Shown here: one piece after another, positions 21,580-30,329 of the stretch | Layout: each line of letters starts with the position of its first letter | How positions within the stretch are numbered: position 1 is the first letter of the stretch | Assembly: GCA_002716385.1 (NCBI GenBank) | Contig: PBAX01000022.1 | Location: 62,001 to 126,000 of the forward strand | Origin: Phycisphaerae bacterium | GTDB lineage: Bacteria > Planctomycetota > Phycisphaerae > Phycisphaerales > SM1A02 | Direction: 5' to 3' | Length of the DNA: 64,000 bases | Made by a program: the position numbers and the translations under genes | Notes under the pieces: model-generated | What the model was told of the DNA's origin: nothing | Seen by the model: the letters and a program-made list of their open reading frames with translations, nothing else | Databases searched by the model: none

Positions 21580-22128
21580 TCAACCGTGGTAGATCTCCGG
21601 CCGCAGGATGCCGATGTCTGGCAGATTCCGATACAGCCCGTCGTAATCGAGCCCGTAGCCGACCACGAATTCATCGGGAATATCGAAACCGATGTATTCG
21701 CAAGGCACGTCCGGCGCAGTCTCCTTGCGAAGCAGCACACAAGCCATGACCGATGCCGCCCCGGCATCCTCAGCCATGCGTCTGAGTGAAGCGAGCGTCT
21801 TTCCCGAGTCCAGCACATCATCGAGGATGACGACGTGATTCCCCTTGAGAGAATCCCAATCGAGCCCCTCCACCTTGACGGGCTGGTTGGGAACAGTCGT
21901 TGCACCAACGTAACTTCTTGCTCTCACTGGCTCTATGCGGAACGGGATGGGCAGATGCCGCATGAGATCCGCAACGAAGACGACGCTGCCAGTCATGATT
22001 GGCAGGAGCGTGAGCTGCCCTCCGCCTGCCCGGCTTCGTAGATCGCGTTCCATCTGGCCAGCGAGCACCTCGATGCGTTCCGCAATGCTGTCACGATCAA
22101 TCAGAATGGCCTGGATATCCGCGTGCAT
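21580..22128 (-). CDS. hpt: Hypoxanthine phosphoribosyltransferase
   Basis: Purine salvage enzyme joining hypoxanthine or guanine to PRPP. The 182-residue protein carries the PRPP-binding loop V-V-I-L-D-D-V-L-D-S-G-K-T-L (about residues 97-110), L-L-P-I-M-T-G-S-V-V-F near residue 45, R-A-R-S-Y-V-G-A-T near 70, and the base-site segment Y-I-G-F-D-I-P-D-E-F-V-V-G-Y-G-L-D-Y. The ATG is well supported. Its TGA stop abuts an in-frame TTG of the following PH-domain gene. Confidence 0.95.
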   Translation of the reverse strand: MHADIQAILIDRDSIAERIEVLAGQMERDLRSRAGGGQLTLLPIMTGSVVFVADLMRHLPIPFRIEPVRARSYVGATTVPNQPVKVEGLDWDSLKGNHVVILDDVLDSGKTLASLRRMAEDAGAASVMACVLLRKETAPDVPCEYIGFDIPDEFVVGYGLDYDGLYRNLPDIGILRPEIYHG

Positions 22129-22250
22129 GGCGAACTGATCCTACCAGCCGCTGTGCCCGAATATCGACTTCTGGCTTGAATGGAAATCAAGGGCTTTTAT
22201 CAGGCTCATTTTCATAAACGCCTTTATAGAAGCTACTTACAACAGAATAT

Positions 22251-22279
22251 TTGCTCTGGAGAGTTAGATTTGCTACTAT
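22251..22279 (+). promoter_or_regulatory. Candidate sigma-70 promoter of folC
   Basis: TTGCTC (22251-22256), a 17-bp spacer and TACTAT (22274-22279) make a good match to the housekeeping consensus. The folC ATG starts at 22289, nine bases after the -10 box, so transcription would begin at or a few bases before the start codon and give a leaderless or nearly leaderless mRNA. The surrounding 160 bp are AT-rich compared with the neighbours. Confidence 0.5.
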
Positions 22280-22288
22280 GGCGGAATC

Positions 22289-23749
22289 ATGCCAGCAGCC
22301 AAGAAAACTACCAGTGCTCGCCGGACCAGAACACCAAGACGAAGTGGCTCCAAATCCTCTCGTCACGCCGCTCTGAAGGCCAGCAAAGTCACCACGTACA
22401 ACACCGCCGTCCGCTACCTGATGGAGAAAACCGATCTTGAGCGGGCGCGATCCGTCAAGTACGACAAGGACACCTTCAAGCTTGATCGCATGGCCAAGCT
22501 TCTCGATGCGCTGGGCAATCCGCAGGCGTCCGTTCGCGTGGCACACGTAGCGGGCACCGTTGGCAAGGGCTCGACGGTTGCCATGGTCGCCTCGATCCTG
22601 AAACACGCCGACTACACGGTGGGCACCTTCACATCCCCGCACCTGACCGACATCCGTGAACGGATCGCGATCAATGGTGAGATGATCGACAAGTCGTCCT
22701 TCGTCGCATTGGTTGCCGCGGTTGGCAAAGCGGCGGAAAAAGTCGCACCCGACGCCACCTACTTCGAACTGCTCACCGCGATCGGGCTGCAGTACTTCGC
22801 TGAACAAGCCGTTGATATCGCCGTCGTCGAAACCGGACTCGGTGGTCGACTCGATTCGACCAACCTAACGAATCCGGACATCACACTGATGACCTTGATC
22901 GACTTTGATCACATGCATCTTCTCGGCAAGGACATCGCGTCCATCGCCAAAGAGAAGGCCGGCATCATCAAGGCTGGAGTACCCGTTGTTTCCGTTCCAC
23001 AGCCTCCCGAAGCGGAGGAAATCCTGCGAGCCAAGGCCGAGGAGGTCGGCACGACCATTCAGTTTATCGGCAATGAAATCGAATTCAGCAGTCGCTTCTG
23101 CGTCTCCGACGATCTTGGGGCCCATACCCGCATCTGCCTACTGACGGGACGAAGTCAGTACATGCATCTGCCGGTTCCGCTTCCAGGTGCTCATCAGGCC
23201 ATCAACTGCGCACTTTCGCTCGCGGCCGTTGACGGCATCTCGGCCAACACCGATACCATCGATGAGTCGGTGGTCTACGAAGGACTCGCCAACACGCAGA
23301 TCGAAGGACGAATGGAACCAGTCTGGCAGAAGCCGGCCATTCTCGCCGATGGCGCGCACAATCCAGCTGCGCTCGAATGCCTCATGCGAACAGTCGGAGC
23401 CCATATTCCAAATGACTCGATGATCTGCGTCTTCGGATGCTGTCAGGACAAGGACATCGACGGACTCCTCGACAAGGTGGCGCTCGGTGGCGACAAGATC
23501 ATCTTCACGAAGGCATCGAACAATCCTCGAGCTGCCGAACCGGAAGATCTCGCCAAGCGATTTGCCGATCGACACAACCGTGTCTGCCAGGTCGAGCCGA
23601 CGCTGGCCAAGGCTCTGGAAACGGCCGCTCAGGCTGCCAGCCGGGATGACCTGATCTGCGTCACAGGCAGCTTCTACATGGTTGGTGAAGCCAAACGGCA
23701 TCTGGCCGAATTGTCCACCCAACGGACCACCGCCACCGCCAACGCCTAG
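22289..23749 (+). CDS. folC: Bifunctional folylpolyglutamate/dihydrofolate synthase
   Basis: Adds glutamate to dihydropteroate or folates. The Mur-ligase fold is clear: the P-loop V-A-G-T-V-G-K-G-S-T (about residues 88-97), F-T-S-P-H-L-T-D-I-R-E-R-I (113-125), E-T-G-L-G-G-R-L-D-S-T-N (about 181-192), and the C-terminal domain with I-L-A-D-G-A-H-N-P-A-A. The protein has 486 residues; the excess is an N-terminal tail of about 35 residues, rich in Lys, Arg, Ser and Thr, before the normal start at T-T-Y-N-T-A-V-R-Y-L. No Shine-Dalgarno sequence precedes the ATG, and a promoter sits directly upstream. leuS follows after 30 bp. Confidence 0.93.
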   Translation: MPAAKKTTSARRTRTPRRSGSKSSRHAALKASKVTTYNTAVRYLMEKTDLERARSVKYDKDTFKLDRMAKLLDALGNPQASVRVAHVAGTVGKGSTVAMVASILKHADYTVGTFTSPHLTDIRERIAINGEMIDKSSFVALVAAVGKAAEKVAPDATYFELLTAIGLQYFAEQAVDIAVVETGLGGRLDSTNLTNPDITLMTLIDFDHMHLLGKDIASIAKEKAGIIKAGVPVVSVPQPPEAEEILRAKAEEVGTTIQFIGNEIEFSSRFCVSDDLGAHTRICLLTGRSQYMHLPVPLPGAHQAINCALSLAAVDGISANTDTIDESVVYEGLANTQIEGRMEPVWQKPAILADGAHNPAALECLMRTVGAHIPNDSMICVFGCCQDKDIDGLLDKVALGGDKIIFTKASNNPRAAEPEDLAKRFADRHNRVCQVEPTLAKALETAAQAASRDDLICVTGSFYMVGEAKRHLAELSTQRTTATANA

Positions 23750-23779
23750 AGCCTCACGAAAGCAGCGCCCAGAGGTACC

Positions 23780-26602
23780 ATGCCGTGTTCCATCGAGGGA
23801 GCAATGAGCATGTCCGATCACGGCACAAAGCACGAGTCAACTGCACAGACACCGTCACACCGTTACACGGCGGAACTGGCTAGTGGCTTCGAGTCGCATT
23901 GGCGTCGCCAATGGGAGTCGGATGGGATCTACCGTGTCGCCAATCCGGGCGATCCGGGATTCGACGAATCAAGGCCGAAGTTCTATTGCCTGGACATGTT
24001 CCCCTATCCATCGGGAGCAGGACTGCACGTCGGACACCCGGTGGGATACATCGGCAGCGACATCCTCTCTCGATTCCATCGCATGCGTGGGTACAACGTT
24101 CTTCATCCCATGGGCTGGGATGCCTTCGGGCTGCCGGCGGAACAATATGCGATAACCACTGGAATTCATCCGGCGGAGACGACACGAGCAGCCATCGAGA
24201 CCTATCGCGGGCAACTGGATGCCATCGGTTTTAGTTATGACTGGACGCGTGAGATCGCCACCATCGATCCCGACTACTACCGGTGGACACAATGGATCTG
24301 GCTGCAGGCATGGAATGCATGGTTTGACGACACGTGCGATCAGGCGAGACCGATTTCCGAATTGATCGAGTCTCTCCAAAATGGACAGAGAGATGCGCAT
24401 GGTCGGAAATGGTCGGAATTGAACGACGTAGAGCAGGAGGTATTCCTTGACGAGAACCGTCTGGCCTATCTGTCGGAACAGGTCGTGAACTGGTGCCCGA
24501 AGCTGGGTACGGCGCTGGCTAACGAGGAAGTCATCGATGGCAAGAGCGAGCGAGGTGGGCATCCCGTGGTCCGAAAGCCGCTCAAGCAGTGGATGTTCCG
24601 GATCACCGCCTATGCGGACAGACTGCTGACCGATCTGGACAATGTGAACTGGCCGGAATCGACACGAACCATGCAGGCCGATTGGATCGGTCGAAGCGAA
24701 GGGGCCGATGTCGATTTCGAGTGCGAGCATGGTGATCCAATCCGGGTCTTCACGACGCGGCCTGACACCATATTCGGTGTCACGTTCATGGTTCTCGCGC
24801 CAGAGCATCCGCTGGTCGCGGAGGTGATCGAAAACCCGTCCGCCTCCACCGATGTCCAGGCGTTACGCAGCTATGTCGAGGAAACCTCGTCACGCGCCGA
24901 TGTGGATCGGATGGCGGATCAGGACGAGAAGACGGGCGTGCCGCTGGGCATCTCCGCCGTCAATCCGGCGACCGGCGATTCAATCCCGATCTGGGTCGCC
25001 GACTATGTATTGATGAGCTATGGCCATGGTGCCATCATGGCCGTACCCGGTCATGATGAACGCGATGCCGCATTCGCCGCAAAATTCAATCTCGACATCA
25101 GGCCGGTCGTCAAGTCATCGGACGGCACGGAAACTGATGGCTGTCTGACTGGTGACGGCATCGTCATCAACTCATCCCGTGACGATCTGTCACTGGACGG
25201 ATGTTCATCGGAAGAAGCCCGTACGCTGGTCATCGACTGGCTCGAGAAGAAGCAGATCGGGGATCGTCAGGTGCGGTACAGGCTTCGTGACTGGCTCTTC
25301 TCACGACAACGCTACTGGGGAGAACCATTTCCAATCGTCCACGACGAGAATGGGCGGACCTGGCCGATCTCCGAAACGCACCTTCCGGTCGAACTGCCGC
25401 CTCTCGACGACTTCGCCCCCGCGGAATCGGAGGATCCTCAGCCACTTCTGGCCAAGGCCGAATCGTGGTTGCACACGACGGCCGGAGAAGCTGGTGTAGA
25501 CCCAGCCCTGCTCCCACCGGATACCCCCGTCACGAGAGAAGCCAACACGATGCCCGGATGGGCCGGTTCTTGCTGGTATCACCTTCGATACTGCAGCCCC
25601 GACTGTGACACTCGATTCGTCGACAAGAAAGCCGAAGCCTACTGGCTCGGGGATGGGGTCGACCTGTACATCGGTGGCGCCGAACATGCGGTACTGCACC
25701 TGCTCTACGCACGATTCTGGAACAAGATGCTGCATGATCTGGGCTACGTATCCTCGGAGGAGCCTTTCCGGAGACTGTTCCATCAGGGGCTTCTCACAAG
25801 CTGGGCGTACCAGCGAGCCGACGGATCACTTGTCCCCGTCGATGAAGTTGAGGAAACAGGCAGCGAGCAGTTCATCGAAACCTCCACCGGCGACCCGGTC
25901 AAGCGGACCATCGCCAAGATGAGTAAGTCACTGCGAAACGTTATCAATCCAGACGAAGTCATCGAGACCTGGGGCGCAGACACGTTGCGACTCTACGAGA
26001 TGTACATGGGACCCCTTGAGTCAAGCAAGCCCTGGAACCCACGCGATATCGTCGGCGTCTTTAGATTTCTCCAGAGACTCTGGAGACTGTTCGTCGATGA
26101 GGAGACGGGAACCGTAATCACGGCGGAAGAACACGATGACACCATCGAACGTGCGCTGCATCGGACCATACAGAAGGTCGAATCTGACATCGAACGGCTC
26201 TCCTTCAACACCGCCATCGCCGCTTTGATTGAATTCGTGAACGAAGCGACCTCCAAAGGGCGGCTGACGAGCGATCAGATCGGTCGAGTGGTGAGGATCC
26301 TCGCGCCGCTGGCTCCCTTCATAGCGGAGGAGATCTGGCATCGAATCGGAAACGAGACACCGATCGCTCTTGCTCAATGGCCGGAATTCGACGAATCAAT
26401 GCTGATCGACGACACCATTGAAATGCCGATACAGATCAAGGGCAAAGTCCGATCCAAGATGACCGTCCCATCCGACGCGACAGAGGAACATCTGCAGGAA
26501 ACAGCTCTGGCAGATCCACGAATCATTGAACTCATTGGCGATGCACCTGTCCGTAAGGTCATCGTCGTTCCCGGCAAAATCATCAACATCATCACGGGTT
26601 GA
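23780..26602 (+). CDS. leuS: Leucyl-tRNA synthetase
   Basis: Class I aminoacyl-tRNA synthetase, 940 residues. It has the HIGH-like motif P-Y-P-S-G-A-G-L-H-V-G-H (about residues 75-86), the CP1 editing domain (T-T-R-P-D-T-I-F-G-V-T near 325 and G-H-D-E-R-D near 415), L-Y-I-G-G-A-E-H-A-V-L-H-L-L-Y-A-R-F near residue 630, and K-M-S-K-S at about 713. The start is uncertain: 23780, 23804 or 23810 are all possible, and AGGGAG at 23796-23801 is best spaced for the last. It is in a rightward group after folC. Confidence 0.97.
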   Translation: MPCSIEGAMSMSDHGTKHESTAQTPSHRYTAELASGFESHWRRQWESDGIYRVANPGDPGFDESRPKFYCLDMFPYPSGAGLHVGHPVGYIGSDILSRFHRMRGYNVLHPMGWDAFGLPAEQYAITTGIHPAETTRAAIETYRGQLDAIGFSYDWTREIATIDPDYYRWTQWIWLQAWNAWFDDTCDQARPISELIESLQNGQRDAHGRKWSELNDVEQEVFLDENRLAYLSEQVVNWCPKLGTALANEEVIDGKSERGGHPVVRKPLKQWMFRITAYADRLLTDLDNVNWPESTRTMQADWIGRSEGADVDFECEHGDPIRVFTTRPDTIFGVTFMVLAPEHPLVAEVIENPSASTDVQALRSYVEETSSRADVDRMADQDEKTGVPLGISAVNPATGDSIPIWVADYVLMSYGHGAIMAVPGHDERDAAFAAKFNLDIRPVVKSSDGTETDGCLTGDGIVINSSRDDLSLDGCSSEEARTLVIDWLEKKQIGDRQVRYRLRDWLFSRQRYWGEPFPIVHDENGRTWPISETHLPVELPPLDDFAPAESEDPQPLLAKAESWLHTTAGEAGVDPALLPPDTPVTREANTMPGWAGSCWYHLRYCSPDCDTRFVDKKAEAYWLGDGVDLYIGGAEHAVLHLLYARFWNKMLHDLGYVSSEEPFRRLFHQGLLTSWAYQRADGSLVPVDEVEETGSEQFIETSTGDPVKRTIAKMSKSLRNVINPDEVIETWGADTLRLYEMYMGPLESSKPWNPRDIVGVFRFLQRLWRLFVDEETGTVITAEEHDDTIERALHRTIQKVESDIERLSFNTAIAALIEFVNEATSKGRLTSDQIGRVVRILAPLAPFIAEEIWHRIGNETPIALAQWPEFDESMLIDDTIEMPIQIKGKVRSKMTVPSDATEEHLQETALADPRIIELIGDAPVRKVIVVPGKIINIITG

Positions 26603-26604
26603 AC

Positions 26605-27798
26605 ATGTCACTGCTTCCACTCATCGATCTTTCCAGTCTGCCGGATGCCCAATGGCTGGTCGAACCTCCCGAGCCGAGCGGAATACTCATCGGCTCGCCA
26701 ACCGAGGTCAGTGGCCAGCAGGCCATACAGAGAATGGCCGATTTCATCGGTGATTCCATCCAGGCCGGGGAACTGGAGACACCACCTCATCAGGACTGGC
26801 TCGCGCAGGTGGAGGTCCCTGGGATTCCAAGTGCACTACTCTTGTTCGGTGCAAAGCGGACAGAGGACGATGGACTGGAATGCTCGCTCGAAGACTGCCC
26901 CTATCTGGTCGGGATCGAGACGATTCTTCCGGCAATCGACCCACTGACGATGTATGTCAACATGGTTCGCCTTGTCTCCGCTGCCGCCGGGGAGGCGATG
27001 TTCGCCTGGGACATCATCACCAATCGAATCATGGCGGGACAGACACTCGAAGATGCTTTTCTTGGCGATGGAACCGAGCCTCCCGACCGGATTCTCTGGG
27101 TCATAGAGGGCATCGAGACCGAGGATGAGGACTGGATTCTCCAGACCAAGGGCCTGCACCGCTGTGGCAGAGCGGAACTGGCCGTGGCTCACATCGGGGA
27201 GGACTCCCATCAGGCGGCGTTAATGCTTCTGGATGGCGTCGCCAGTCTGAGCATGGAGCATCCGCTCCCATCGCCTTCCGAGGTCGCACGCATCGGTGCT
27301 GATCTCAGGATTCAACTGGCCACCGAGGAATCACTGGATCTTCAGGAGTACCTCCCGTCACCCACCGCGGTGATCATCGATCCTGACGGCGAGGATGCCT
27401 CCAACATTCTCGCCGCACTCGATCAGCCAACGGTGGCCATGTACAGAACCGAGCGATCCAGCTCAAGAGAGACTCGACTCGCCAGAGAAAGTTGGCCTGT
27501 ATTCGTTGCCACATGTCGGCGTATCTGCAAGGAGATCGACTGTCTGGTTCAGGTCCCCTTCATGCCGAAGGACGATACGGATCAGGACACCCACCATCTC
27601 TGGCTGAAGGTTGTGGAAGTCGCTGACAAGACGCTTCGGGCGGAACTCGTCCATTGTCCTACGGACATACCGGGGCTCACGCCGGGCGAGCGACACGACA
27701 TCGACAGTGAGACCATCTCATCCTGGTGCGTCATGCTTCCGGAAGGTCCGCATGGTCCGGATGCCGCGATAGCCCTTCAGAGCATGTATCCAGAATGA
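26605..27798 (+). CDS. Uncharacterised protein with a C-terminal DUF2314-like segment
   Basis: A 397-residue soluble protein without signal peptide or membrane helix. Most of it is unrecognised. The last 60 residues (H-H-L-W-L-K-V-V-E-V then T-P-G-E-R-H-D-I-D-S-E-T-I-S-S-W-C) resemble the pattern of DUF2314, W-V-K-V followed by a G-D/E-x-V-x-x-D-x-x-x-x-x-D/S-W end; this is a weak, inferred match. The start chosen is the ATG two codons after the leuS TGA; a TTG overlapping leuS is also possible. Its stop overlaps the start of the next gene by ATGA, so the two are translationally coupled. Confidence 0.6.
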   Translation: MSLLPLIDLSSLPDAQWLVEPPEPSGILIGSPTEVSGQQAIQRMADFIGDSIQAGELETPPHQDWLAQVEVPGIPSALLLFGAKRTEDDGLECSLEDCPYLVGIETILPAIDPLTMYVNMVRLVSAAAGEAMFAWDIITNRIMAGQTLEDAFLGDGTEPPDRILWVIEGIETEDEDWILQTKGLHRCGRAELAVAHIGEDSHQAALMLLDGVASLSMEHPLPSPSEVARIGADLRIQLATEESLDLQEYLPSPTAVIIDPDGEDASNILAALDQPTVAMYRTERSSSRETRLARESWPVFVATCRRICKEIDCLVQVPFMPKDDTDQDTHHLWLKVVEVADKTLRAELVHCPTDIPGLTPGERHDIDSETISSWCVMLPEGPHGPDAAIALQSMYPE

Positions 27799-28202
27799 GC
27801 AGCAAATTCGAGAATCATGAACGGCTGGTGTCGGTCGAGAACTGCGACAGCAAATTCGCAGCCGAAGCGCTCGTCATCCTGCTCGCTGAATTCGACATTC
27901 CGGCCGACTCGCCCGGAGTACTTCCGGAAAACTACACCAGCCTGCAGCCAAAGCAAGGCAATGGAGCCTATCCGGTTCTCGTGAGGGAATCCCAGCTCGA
28001 ACTCGCAAGACTTACCATCGAGGACGCTCGTTCCGACGCACAGGCCCTCGACTGGGAACAGGTGGATGTCGGCGAGCGATGCGACACCCTGCCACTGAAG
28101 CCCGTGCCGACGACGATCCGGCCTTCTATCCGCTTCATCGCGACGCTCTGCCTGATTGCTCTGGTCGCATTCGTGCTGATTGCGTTGCCGAATTTCTTCT
28201 GA
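27795..28202 (+). CDS. DUF2007-like protein with a C-terminal membrane anchor
   Basis: A 135-residue protein. The first 85 residues (R-L-V-S-V-E-N-C-D-S-K-F-A-A-E-A-L-V-I-L-L-A-E-F-D-I-P then G-A-Y-P-V-L-V-R-E-S-Q-L-E-L-A-R) look like the small ACT-like DUF2007 domain ('putative signal transducing protein'). A single hydrophobic helix at the C-terminus (F-I-A-T-L-C-L-I-A-L-V-A-F-V-L-I-A-L) makes it tail-anchored with the domain in the cytoplasm. The ATG overlaps the preceding stop codon. It forms a two-gene unit with the DUF2314-like protein, behind leuS. Confidence 0.68.
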   Translation: MSSKFENHERLVSVENCDSKFAAEALVILLAEFDIPADSPGVLPENYTSLQPKQGNGAYPVLVRESQLELARLTIEDARSDAQALDWEQVDVGERCDTLPLKPVPTTIRPSIRFIATLCLIALVAFVLIALPNFF

Positions 28203-28217
28203 GCTTGAATCGGCCAA

Positions 28218-29228
28218 TCACGGCTCGAGTGACATCAGCTCTATGATTCTGGCACTCAAGGATTCAAGCGTCATTCGATCCTGATCGCTGAAGGTGTTCT
28301 GCTGGAGAATGACAAGAATGTCCTGCGAATAGCGAGTCCATTTACGAGTGAACTCGGCCTCGGACATGGCTCCTGGTCTCTTATCGAGAACGGCCGTTCG
28401 ATCGGCTATCAGCTGCTGGACAATCAGATCGACGTCTAGACCCATGGGCACTGCCGAAACCTGCATGGGCGAACCCTCGTTCTCCGGAGGGTTCAGAAGC
28501 CTTGGTTTGGGTCCGTACTGCTGGTAGTAGTCGTAGACGCGCTTTTCATCCCGATGACGATCGCTGCTTGTGAACCTGGAACTCCGATTCTGCTGCGCCA
28601 GCTGCTCCGTTGAGCCAAGCCGTATCCGAATACGCATCCGACGACTTCGCCGGACACCATCGTCGTCTGCAGCCATTTCGTCACGCGCTACTTCAAGCTC
28701 CACCTCATCACCAGGCCAGTACTGCTTGATGAGAGAAGAGACCTGTGAAGGCACTTCGAAAGGCTCGCCTTCGATCGAAATCATGACATCGCCCACCCTG
28801 AGAACCTCCTCGGCAGGCATCCCTGGAATCAGATCGACGACCTCCACCCCCCGGATCGGCTGCCCATCCTGATCGATGAAGTCCGAGATGTGCTTCTTCA
28901 TGGATATGCCCAACGCTCCCTTGGGCAGGATGAGCAATCGTGTTTCAATTGCGCGAAGCAGCCTCAGTCGCTGCTCCTGCGTCATGACCGACTGGGTCAG
29001 TCTCTCGATGACAAATCTTTCCTCGACGGCCCGATCCCGAGCCAGATCGAGCGTAGCCCTCTCACGATCGAACCACTCCTTGCTGTCAAGCCGATCCACG
29101 TATATGGAAAGCCGTTCTCGAGGATCGACCGGAAGTTCCTCCCGGGACGGCGGCAATGAATCGGCAAATGAAGCCGAGTGGACTGCCGCAGCTGCAAGTA
29201 GCAGAAGGATGAAACGATGGGTCCGCAT
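28218..29228 (-). CDS. Exported PDZ-domain protein
   Basis: A 336-residue exported protein. The Sec signal peptide is MRTHRFILLLLAAAAVHSASFA. A helical region follows (residues 30-95), then a PDZ domain (about 98-190) with the carboxylate loop region P-K-G-A-L-G-I-S, V-V-D-L-I-P-G-M-P-A-E-E-V-L-R-V-G-D-V-M-I-S and I-E-G-E-P. No protease domain of the DegP or S41 kind is present, so it is probably an adaptor or scaffold. The start at 29228 is one base after the stop of the phosphotransferase gene, and an open upstream extension overlapping that gene is rejected. Confidence 0.75.
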   Translation of the reverse strand: MRTHRFILLLLAAAAVHSASFADSLPPSREELPVDPRERLSIYVDRLDSKEWFDRERATLDLARDRAVEERFVIERLTQSVMTQEQRLRLLRAIETRLLILPKGALGISMKKHISDFIDQDGQPIRGVEVVDLIPGMPAEEVLRVGDVMISIEGEPFEVPSQVSSLIKQYWPGDEVELEVARDEMAADDDGVRRSRRMRIRIRLGSTEQLAQQNRSSRFTSSDRHRDEKRVYDYYQQYGPKPRLLNPPENEGSPMQVSAVPMGLDVDLIVQQLIADRTAVLDKRPGAMSEAEFTRKWTRYSQDILVILQQNTFSDQDRMTLESLSARIIELMSLEP

Positions 29229-29229
29229 A

Positions 29230-30303
29230 TCAACCAAGGATAGTCTGGAGGGTCGCGATGAGTCGACCGGAATTGGACAACATGTTCTTGAGTGAATGCA
29301 AAACGACGGGCAGGAATTCATTGACGGGGTGCTCGCCGAATCTTCCCTCTCGAAGAAGGGATGGAATCGTCTCCAATGCGATCGCCTCGACCATGAGTGC
29401 CGGGAGTGCCGCCAGCTCTGTGGCCACAGGAGATTGCGTGGCATGGGATGCATACCCTCTCGCAAATGACTTCACGGAGGGCTCATGCAGCTCAACGGGC
29501 CAGGTGGATCCTTCCCCCTTGTGCAATGCAGTCACATACCTCCCGAAGTGAAGGATCCCAGATGCGATATCCACGATTCGCGGTTCTCTCCGAACATTGT
29601 CGAAATCAAGAACGACCCTGACATTTGCCTGATCGCCGAACAGGACATTTCCTGGATGCCAGTCTCCATGGACGATGGTCGTCGACCACTTCGACCATCC
29701 AAGGGAATCCACACTCTCGGCCGCCTGCGTGTAGCAATCAATGATCTCGCTGCAGACACGCCTGCTGCGGCGACTGAGTGCCTTGGAATATTTCTCCATG
29801 TGCCTCTCGATCCTCGAGGCGCCATGAAAGCCTGCCTTGTACGGCATGGGGTACTCGAAGTCATTCAGAATCCCATGGAAGTCCGAAAGTGCCGCGCCGC
29901 ATGACAAGAGCTCCGTGGTGGTGCCGTGACATCGACTTGATCGCACGAAACGAAATAGTTCGTAGATCCCATGGCTGCCTCGGATGGCGGTTGACTGACT
30001 TCGTCGGGACGCGATGATCTCAGCAACGGGATAACCGGCCTTGCTGAGTTCTCTGTGAACCGTATGTTCGAATTTTATCCTCGTGGGATCGTCTCGACCT
30101 GGCGCACGTCTCTTCAGCAAATACTCCCCTTGATCGGATTCGATCAAGGCCTTGGGTGCGCGACTTGAGCCTCTCTGATAGCCGCGAACGCTGGTGATGG
30201 TGCCGAGATCGTATCTGGACAGTATTTCGGAGACTTCTTCTGATGAGAAGCCGTCTTCCATCCGGGGCTTTTCTTCGGAATCAAATGGCTTGTCAGACAA
30301 CAC
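29230..30303 (-). CDS. APH/choline-kinase-family phosphotransferase
   Basis: A 357-residue kinase-like protein. The catalytic loop is V-H-G-D-W-H-P-G-N-V-L-F (about residue 220), followed by the metal-binding V-L-D-F-D-N-V-R-R-E-P-R-I-V-D-I-A (about 236-252). N-terminal ATP-site strands contain Y-L-L-K-R-R. The family (CotS, homoserine kinase II, aminoglycoside kinases) is clear, but the substrate is not; resistance should not be assumed. The start is GTG with a GGGAG nearby; an ATG at codon 15 is an alternative. The PDZ gene follows directly. Confidence 0.8.
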   Translation of the reverse strand: MLSDKPFDSEEKPRMEDGFSSEEVSEILSRYDLGTITSVRGYQRGSSRAPKALIESDQGEYLLKRRAPGRDDPTRIKFEHTVHRELSKAGYPVAEIIASRRSQSTAIRGSHGIYELFRFVRSSRCHGTTTELLSCGAALSDFHGILNDFEYPMPYKAGFHGASRIERHMEKYSKALSRRSRRVCSEIIDCYTQAAESVDSLGWSKWSTTIVHGDWHPGNVLFGDQANVRVVLDFDNVRREPRIVDIASGILHFGRYVTALHKGEGSTWPVELHEPSVKSFARGYASHATQSPVATELAALPALMVEAIALETIPSLLREGRFGEHPVNEFLPVVLHSLKNMLSNSGRLIATLQTILG

Positions 30304-30329
30304 ACCGCTCCCGAAAAGCTCGTGCCTGC

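Noticed and set aside
29229-29465. N-terminal extension of the PDZ protein
   Set aside because: It overlaps the phosphotransferase gene; the signal peptide starts at 29228.
29230-30303. Antibiotic resistance kinase
   Set aside because: Only the general phosphotransferase motifs are seen; the family has many housekeeping members and nothing nearby suggests resistance.
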